A stretch of 9,812 bases of DNA from Bryobacterales bacterium (GTDB lineage: Bacteria > Acidobacteriota > Terriglobia > Bryobacterales > Bryobacteraceae), in the NCBI GenBank assembly GCA_003142355.1, contig PLMF01000371.1, forward strand, positions 3,414-13,225. Reading direction: 5' to 3'. A program made the translations under genes and the position numbers. The notes under the pieces were generated by a model. That model made no database searches. It saw only the letters and a program-made list of their open reading frames with translations, and had not been told where the DNA came from. Numbering within the stretch: the first letter of the stretch is position 1; each line of letters begins with the position of its first letter. Of the stretch, positions 5,674-9,812 are shown one piece after another.

Positions 5674-6894
5674 ATGGGCCGCTACACGGGGTTCTTGGGC
5701 CTGGTTGTCATCATGGCCTTCGCCTGGCTGTGCTCCAACCATAAGCGATCGATTCGGTTGCGCACCGTTGCCTGGGGCCTCGGCTTGCAGTTCGCCTTCG
5801 CCCTGCTGGTGCTCAAGACGCCGTTCAGCCAGGTGCTGCGAGCCATCAGCACGGGCGTCGCGGCGCTGTTCGGGTATGCCAACGTAGGCAGCGCCTTCGT
5901 GTTTGGAAAGCTGGCCGATAGCGATTCGATGGGCGTCATCTTCGCCTTCCAGGTGCTCCCCATCATCATCTTCATCGCGTCGTTCTTCTCGATTCTCTAC
6001 TACCTCGGAATTATGCAGGTGGTGGTGCGGGCCATGGCGGTGGCCATGCAGAAAACCATGGCGGTGAGCGGCGCGGAGTCGCTCAACGTGGCCGCCAGCA
6101 TCTTCATGGGCCAGACGGAAGCGCCGCTCACCATCAAGCCGTTTCTGGCGGGCTTGACGGAATCCGAGCTCTTCACGGTGATGACGTGCGGCATGGCGCA
6201 TGTTTCCGGGGCCGTGATGGCTGCCTACGTCCTGGTGGGGCACGTCGAGATCCGCCACCTGCTGACGGCCGTGATCATGACGGCGCCGGCCACCATCATG
6301 CTGGCCAAGATCTTCATCCCGGAGACGGAGAAGCCCGCCACCGAAGGCAAGGTCGAAATCCAGGTGGAGAAAACCGCGGTCAACGTCATCGACGCGGCGG
6401 CGCAGGGCGCGGGAGACGGGTTGCGCCTGGTATTGAACATCGCCGCCATGCTGATCGCGTTTCTGGCGCTGATTGCCATGCTCAACGGAATGCTCCACTG
6501 GGCCCACTCGGCGCCCTGGCTCGGCTGGCTGCCGGAGTCGCTCGAAAACCTGTTCGGCATCGTGTTCGCGCCCATCGCGTGGGTCATGGGCGTGCCATGG
6601 CACGACGCCTCGGCCATCGGCAACCTGCTGGGCACGCGCCTGGTGACCAATGAGTTTGTGGCGTTTGTCCAACTGGGGCCGATGCAGAAGACGCTCGACC
6701 CGAAGTCGTTCACCATCGCCACCTATGCCCTGTGCGGGTTCGCGAATTTAAGCTCCATCGCCATCCAGATCGGCGGCATCGGCGCGCTGGCCCCCAACCG
6801 CAAGTCCGACCTGGCGCGGCTGGGAATCCGCGCGGTGGCCGCGGGATCCATGGCCAACTTCATGTCGGCCTGTATCGCGGGAATGTTGCTGTGA
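5674..6894 (+). CDS. nupC: Concentrative nucleoside transporter (CNT/NupC family)
   Basis: An inner-membrane cation/nucleoside symporter of 406 residues, usual for bacterial CNTs, bringing nucleosides to the surrounding salvage enzymes. The ATG one base after the deoA stop is preferred; a TTG at 5662 would add four residues. CNT hallmarks are clear: GQTEAPLTIKPF in the first re-entrant hairpin (Gln147, Thr148, Glu149), VMGVPWHDASAIGNLLGTR, NEFVAF with Glu327, and FANLSSIAIQIGGIG with Asn358 and Ser361. These correspond to the nucleobase- and ribose-contacting residues of the Vibrio cholerae CNT structure. The last helix ends NFMSACIAGMLL. The coupling ion and the preferred nucleoside cannot be read with certainty. 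A hydrophilic insert at about residues 211-235 (PETEKPATEGKVEIQVEKT) is probably a loop. Confidence 0.94.
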   Translation: MGRYTGFLGLVVIMAFAWLCSNHKRSIRLRTVAWGLGLQFAFALLVLKTPFSQVLRAISTGVAALFGYANVGSAFVFGKLADSDSMGVIFAFQVLPIIIFIASFFSILYYLGIMQVVVRAMAVAMQKTMAVSGAESLNVAASIFMGQTEAPLTIKPFLAGLTESELFTVMTCGMAHVSGAVMAAYVLVGHVEIRHLLTAVIMTAPATIMLAKIFIPETEKPATEGKVEIQVEKTAVNVIDAAAQGAGDGLRLVLNIAAMLIAFLALIAMLNGMLHWAHSAPWLGWLPESLENLFGIVFAPIAWVMGVPWHDASAIGNLLGTRLVTNEFVAFVQLGPMQKTLDPKSFTIATYALCGFANLSSIAIQIGGIGALAPNRKSDLARLGIRAVAAGSMANFMSACIAGMLL

Positions 6895-7703
6895 CCGGCG
6901 AAGCCAAACGGTATATCGAAGAACGCACGCCGCTGCGCCCGTCCATCGGTGTCGTGCTGGGCAGCGGCCTGGGCGCATTCGCCGGCGAGTTGACCGAGCG
7001 CACGGACATCCCCTACGGCGAGATTCCCGGCTGGCCGGCGTCCACCGCCGTGGGCCATGCGGGCAAGCTGACCGTCGGCAAGCTCGGCTCGCTCGTCGTG
7101 GCCGTGATGGCCGGCCGCGCCCACCTATACGAAGGCTATTCGCCTGCCCAGGTGACCTACGGCGTGCGCGTCTTGCACGGCATCGGCGTGCGCTCCATGG
7201 TGTTCACCAACGCCGCCGGCGGCATCAACCTCGCGCTCGAGCGCGGCGGCCTGGTTCTCATTTCCGACCACATCAATCTGCAAGGTTCCAACCCGCTCAC
7301 CGGGCCCAACGACGATTCGCTCGGGCCGCGCTTTCCGGATATGTCGGAAGCCTACTCGCGAGACTACCGCGAGACGGCCAAGCTGCTGGCGGTGGAACTG
7401 TGCATCCCCATGCCCGAGGGCGTATACGCCGCCATGCTCGGGCCCAGCTACGAGACGCCCGCCGAAATCCGCTACCTGCGCGCCATTGGCGCCGACGTGG
7501 TGGGCATGTCCACCGTGCCCGAAGTGATTGTGGCCAACCACATGGGCATGAAGGTGCTCGCCATCTCCTGCGTCACCAACATGGCGGCGGGCATTGTGCC
7601 GCACCAGAAGATCAATCACGCGGAAGTGCTCGAAACCGGCGTCATGGTGCGCGATACCCTGGTGCGGTTCTTGAAGGCGCTGCTCCCGCGGCTGGAGGCG
7701 TAG
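6891..7703 (+). CDS. punA: Purine nucleoside phosphorylase, trimeric 6-oxopurine type
   Basis: It cleaves inosine, guanosine and their deoxy forms with phosphate to the base and (deoxy)ribose-1-phosphate. The start is GTG at 6891, sharing GTGA with the transporter stop (four-base overlap) and preceded by GGGA; upstream codons only overlap the transporter. The product is 270 residues, typical of the low-mass trimeric class. Phosphate-site residues can be placed by a constant offset of 8 from human PNP: Ser25 in VLGSGLG, His56 in GHAGKL, Arg76 and His78 in MAGRAHLYEGY, with Tyr80 and Glu81. The base-site pair Glu188 (GPSYETPAE) and Asn230 (CVTNMAAG), equal to human Glu201 and Asn243, predicts 6-oxopurine preference and poor use of adenosine. 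That fits the presence of deaminases in the operon. Confidence 0.94.
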   Translation: MTGEAKRYIEERTPLRPSIGVVLGSGLGAFAGELTERTDIPYGEIPGWPASTAVGHAGKLTVGKLGSLVVAVMAGRAHLYEGYSPAQVTYGVRVLHGIGVRSMVFTNAAGGINLALERGGLVLISDHINLQGSNPLTGPNDDSLGPRFPDMSEAYSRDYRETAKLLAVELCIPMPEGVYAAMLGPSYETPAEIRYLRAIGADVVGMSTVPEVIVANHMGMKVLAISCVTNMAAGIVPHQKINHAEVLETGVMVRDTLVRFLKALLPRLEA

Positions 7704-7706
7704 CCC

Positions 7707-8093
7707 TTGCCCGACGCCCTGATCGCCGCCGCGCTCGCCGCCCGCGAAAACGCTTTCGCCCCCTATTCCAAATTCAGAGTCGGCGCCGCCATCGAAGATT
7801 CCGAAGGCCGCATCCATACCGGCTGCAACGTCGAGAACGCCACCTACGGCCTCACCGTCTGCGCCGAGCGCGTGGCCGTGTTCAAAGCTGTTTCGGAAGG
7901 CGTCCGCAAATTCCGCCGCGTGGCGGTCGCCGCCGACACCGACCGCCTCACGCCCCCGTGTGGCGCCTGCCGCCAGATCCTCTGGGAATTCTGCGGCGAC
8001 GTCGAAATCGTGCTGGTGAACCTGGGCGGCCAAACCGAAACCTATCAGTTGAGAGATCTTTTCCCGAAGCCCTTCGATGTTTCGTATCTGTAG
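7707..8093 (+). CDS. cdd: Cytidine deaminase, tetrameric zinc enzyme
   Basis: It converts cytidine and deoxycytidine to uridine and deoxyuridine plus ammonia, feeding the phosphorylase at the head of the operon. The protein is 128 residues, the size of the short homotetrameric class. It has FAPYSKFRVGAA at 17-28, substrate-binding Asn41 and Glu43 in CNVENA, the zinc and catalytic motif Cys52-Ala-Glu54 in TVCAERVAVF, and the other zinc ligands Cys85 and Cys88 in PPCGACRQIL. The start is TTG at 7707, with GGAGG at 7694-7698 eight bases upstream, inside the end of the preceding gene; no ATG is available near the N-terminus of the fold. The intergenic gap is three bases. Its last codons overlap the next gene by 17 bases. 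Confidence 0.95.
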   Translation: MPDALIAAALAARENAFAPYSKFRVGAAIEDSEGRIHTGCNVENATYGLTVCAERVAVFKAVSEGVRKFRRVAVAADTDRLTPPCGACRQILWEFCGDVEIVLVNLGGQTETYQLRDLFPKPFDVSYL

Positions 8094-9450
8094 CTTTTTC
8101 CTCTTCGTCTTCACGCTGGCGGCTGGCGAACCCGCCGACTGGATCTGGAGCGCCCGCTACGTCATCACCGAAGACGCGCAGCATCGCGTCATCGAAAACG
8201 GCGCCGTCGCCATTCGCGCTGACCGCATCGTGGCCGTCGGCGCCAGGTCCGAAATCGACAAGCGCTTCGAGCCCCGTCAACGCCTCGACCGTCCCGACGC
8301 CATCCTCGCCCCCGGCCTGATCGACACCCACACCCACGCCGCCATGTCGCTCTTCCGCGGCATCGCCGACGACCTGCGCCTTCAGGACTGGCTCGAAAAA
8401 TACATCTTCCCCGCCGAAGCCAAAAACGTCTCCCCAGATTTCGTTCGCTGGGGCACGCGCCTCGGCTGCCTGGAAATGCTGCTCGGCGGCACCACCACCT
8501 TCACCGACATGTACTACTTCGAGGACGTGGTGGCGGAGGTCGCCAAAGAGGCCGGCATGCGCGGCGTCTTGGGCGAGACCATCATTGGCTTCCCCGTCCC
8601 CGACGCCAAGACCCCCGCCGACGCGCTCAAGTTCACCGAGCGCTACCTCACACGTTTCCGCAACGACCCGCTAGTCGTGCCCGCCGTGGCCCCGCACGCA
8701 CTCTACACCAATTCCGATGAGACCCTGAAAGCTTCGCGCGCCCTTGCCAACAAGTACAACGCCCCGCTGATCATTCACCTGGCCGAGACCAAAAAGGAGC
8801 GCGACGACGCCGTATCCCAACGCCACATGACACCCACCAAGGTCTTGGACACGCTCGGCGTATTCGCCGGCCGAACCATAGCCGCGCATTGCGTATGGGT
8901 CGACGAGCAAGACATGGCGATCCTCAAGTCGCGCGGCGTAGGCGTAGCGCACTGCCCTTCGAGCAATATGAAGCTGGGGAGCGGTGTAGCGCCGGTCGTG
9001 CGCATGTTGTCGCTCGGCATCAATGTAGGCCTAGGCCCCGACGGCCCCGCCGGCAGCAACAACGACTTCAACATGTTCGAGGAAATGGATCTGGCCGCCA
9101 AACTAGCCAAGGTCACAAGCCTCGACCCCCAAGTCCTCCCGGCCGCCACCGCGCTAGAGATGGCGACCATTCGCGGCGCCCGCGTCTTAGGTCTTGAGAA
9201 GGAAATCGGCTCCATCGAACCCAACAAGCGCGCCGACCTGATCATGGTGCGCCTCGACCGTCCCAACGCCGTCCCGCTCTACGGTGCCATCTCGCAATTG
9301 GTTTACGCGCTAAAAGCCGACGACGTCCGCGACGTGATGGTCAACGGCAAGCCGTTGGTCCGCGACGCCAGGATACTCACTCTAGACGAGAGCGCGATCC
9401 TTCAAAAAGCCGAAGAGTACCGCGCCAAGATCACCGCGTCGTTGAAGTAA
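8077..9450 (+). CDS. Amidohydrolase, MTA/SAH (adenosine-type) deaminase-like, with predicted signal peptide
   Basis: A 457-residue metal-dependent amidohydrolase of the MTA/SAH deaminase, TrzA and guanine deaminase branch. These enzymes hydrolytically deaminate aminopurines, their nucleosides or triazines. Metal ligands are His85 and His87 (LIDTHTHAAMSLFRG), His234 with Glu237 (IIHLAETKKE), His271 (AAHCVWV) and Asp322 (GLGPDGPAGSNND); APHALYT at 205-211 and HCPSSNMKLGSG also match this branch. The N-terminus MFRICSFFLFVFTLAAGEP has one Arg then a 13-residue hydrophobic run and a plausible cleavage site after residue 16 or 17, so the enzyme may be exported, unlike typical cytoplasmic family members. 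ATG 8077 is the only realistic start; the next Met (90) lies beyond the first metal ligands. It overlaps cdd by 17 bases and closes the operon. The exact substrate is inferred, not shown. Confidence 0.85.
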   Translation: MFRICSFFLFVFTLAAGEPADWIWSARYVITEDAQHRVIENGAVAIRADRIVAVGARSEIDKRFEPRQRLDRPDAILAPGLIDTHTHAAMSLFRGIADDLRLQDWLEKYIFPAEAKNVSPDFVRWGTRLGCLEMLLGGTTTFTDMYYFEDVVAEVAKEAGMRGVLGETIIGFPVPDAKTPADALKFTERYLTRFRNDPLVVPAVAPHALYTNSDETLKASRALANKYNAPLIIHLAETKKERDDAVSQRHMTPTKVLDTLGVFAGRTIAAHCVWVDEQDMAILKSRGVGVAHCPSSNMKLGSGVAPVVRMLSLGINVGLGPDGPAGSNNDFNMFEEMDLAAKLAKVTSLDPQVLPAATALEMATIRGARVLGLEKEIGSIEPNKRADLIMVRLDRPNAVPLYGAISQLVYALKADDVRDVMVNGKPLVRDARILTLDESAILQKAEEYRAKITASLK

Positions 9451-9463
9451 GCTCCGTAGGAGC
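9451..9463. repeat. Short hairpin directly after the operon
   Basis: GCTCC-GTA-GGAGC begins on the base after the amidohydrolase stop codon. The stem is five bases and there is no T-tract, so a terminator role is possible but weak. It leads into the two larger hairpins downstream. Confidence 0.4.
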
Positions 9464-9475
9464 GTCAGACTGTAG

Positions 9476-9495
9476 CCCACGGCGCAAGCCGTGGG
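9476..9495. repeat. GNRA-loop hairpin repeat
   Basis: CCCACGGC and GCCGTGGG form a perfect eight-base stem closed by a GCAA tetraloop. The surrounding wording (TGTAGCCCACGG, then CCGTGGGAATAAG) resembles dispersed intergenic repeats I recall from Acidobacteriota and Planctomycetota genomes. It could also help to end transcription of the operon or protect its 3' end. Confidence 0.55.
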
Positions 9496-9516
9496 AATAA
9501 GCACGAAAACGATCTA

Positions 9517-9531
9517 GCCCCGGGCAGGGGC
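9517..9531. repeat. GC-rich hairpin repeat
   Basis: GCCCC and GGGGC arms surround a five-base loop (9522-9526). It lies 21 bases after the GNRA hairpin. The two may be parts of one composite intergenic repeat, followed by CGTAAGATGC. Confidence 0.4.
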
Positions 9532-9566
9532 GTAAGATGCTCCGGCCCAGCCCATTGATTTCGGCA

Positions 9567-9580
9567 GTATCATATGATAC
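9567..9580. promoter_or_regulatory. 14-base perfect palindrome with -10-like box
   Basis: GTATCATATGATAC is perfectly symmetrical and contains TATGAT (9573-9578), a five-of-six -10 box. A TTGATT (9555-9560) upstream is too close (12 bases) for a normal -35. The palindrome ends 16 bases before the start of the next small gene, the position expected of an operator for an autoregulated or repressor-controlled gene. Confidence 0.45.
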
Positions 9581-9596
9581 CGTGTAGGTGGAATGG

Positions 9597-9812
9597 ATGA
9601 GCGCGCTCAGCCCCAAGGAGCTGAGAGAATGCTGGATTGCCAATGCCCAAAGGCTGGACCGGCTGGGACATTTTGCACGGTACTCTCCGAAGCAACGCGC
9701 GGAGGTCTTGCGGAAGGGATACCTCGGCCTCTGGGCGCCCGATCCGGGGATTAAGGGACCACGCAGGAATAACTTCTCAGCCACCGACGTGGCGCAGACT
9801 CTCAGTCTGCCG
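9597..9812 (+). CDS. Hypothetical small protein, incomplete at window end
   Basis: An open frame of 72 codons starts at ATG 9597 and is still open at the window end. It begins MSALSPKELRECWIANAQRL, and GHFARYSPKQRAEVLRKGYL follows soon after; it is rich in Arg, Lys and Leu and probably helical at first. AGGTGG (9586-9591) lies five bases upstream, and a palindrome with a -10-like box lies just ahead. An alternative ATG at 9593 in another frame stops after about 55 codons with a less protein-like product. The last eight codons fall in a hairpin repeat (9789-9812), so the natural end of the protein may be altered or lie just outside. I recognise no family. The operator-like palindrome would suit a small regulator or antitoxin, but the sequence does not show a known DNA-binding fold. 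Confidence 0.4.
   Translation, partial: MSALSPKELRECWIANAQRLDRLGHFARYSPKQRAEVLRKGYLGLWAPDPGIKGPRRNNFSATDVAQTLSLP
9789..9812. repeat. REP-like hairpin, second copy of the GTGG-GCAG/CTGCCG type
   Basis: GCAGACT (9794-9800) and AGTCTGC (9804-9810) form a seven-base stem with a CTC loop. It is framed by GTGGC before and CG after, the same outer frame as the element at 3420-3444, while the inner stem differs on both sides. The element touches the window end and may continue. Confidence 0.55.

Noticed and set aside
5650..6672. A 340-codon minus-strand frame opposite the nucleoside transporter
   Set aside because: Low-complexity His/Arg/Asp composition typical of antisense shadows in GC-rich genes; the sense strand is a clear CNT transporter.
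6732..6890. Longer N-terminus for the purine nucleoside phosphorylase
   Set aside because: Those codons overlap the conserved C-terminus of the transporter and read as Arg-rich filler. GTG 6891 gives the normal family length and a GTGA overlap.
7125..8114. A 329-codon minus-strand frame opposite pnp and cdd
   Set aside because: It spans two well-supported sense genes and their junction, and has shadow-like composition with no recognisable motif.
9431..9784. Minus-strand frame of 117 codons at the right end
   Set aside because: It crosses the end of the amidohydrolase gene, three hairpin repeats and the palindrome, and has no protein-like features or ribosome binding site.
3420..9812. Possible CRISPR array or tandem repeat from the recurrent hairpins
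   Set aside because: The copies are single, far apart, and differ in their inner stems; there is no regular spacing and no cas gene.

Overview
The window is GC-rich bacterial chromosome with tightly packed genes. The gene content (an MdtB/C-type RND pump, DUF1761 and YdhR-like small proteins, a PIN/Phd toxin-antitoxin pair, Mrp and a nucleoside salvage operon) and the hairpin repeats between genes suggest a soil-type bacterium such as an Acidobacteriota member of the Solibacter/Bryobacter kind. That assignment is an inference from general resemblance; the window has no rRNA or marker gene to settle it.

Left part (1-2680, + strand): the C-terminal 599 residues of an RND efflux permease, a four-helix DUF1761-like membrane protein with a TTG start and a strong ribosome binding site, and a YdhR-like small monooxygenase-fold protein behind an extended -10 promoter.

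Middle part (2690-4271, - strand): a vapB-vapC toxin-antitoxin module lies immediately downstream of mrp, which encodes a P-loop Fe-S carrier ATPase. A 21-base palindrome covers the vapB start. The module is bracketed by a 25-base direct repeat with one mismatch. One copy is the true 3' end of mrp. The other, beyond vapC, still reads as the last eight Mrp residues followed by a stop codon. This looks like the footprint of a small cassette inserted at the mrp 3' end.

Right part (4368-9450, + strand): a five-gene nucleoside salvage operon divergent from mrp. Its order is pyrimidine/thymidine phosphorylase, CNT nucleoside transporter, trimeric purine nucleoside phosphorylase, cytidine deaminase, and an MTA/SAH-deaminase-like amidohydrolase with a predicted signal peptide. 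Junctions are a 1-base gap, a 4-base overlap, a 3-base gap and a 17-base overlap, so the genes are very likely co-transcribed and partly translationally coupled. Working model: the transporter imports nucleosides, the deaminases convert cytidine to uridine and aminopurine nucleosides to 6-oxopurine nucleosides, and the phosphorylases release bases and (deoxy)ribose-1-phosphate. The last deaminase may act outside the cytoplasmic membrane.

Right end (9451-9812): three hairpin repeats, a 14-base palindrome containing a -10-like box, and the start of an unrecognised small gene that runs into another hairpin repeat at the window edge. That last repeat shares its flanks with the hairpin between vapB and mrp.
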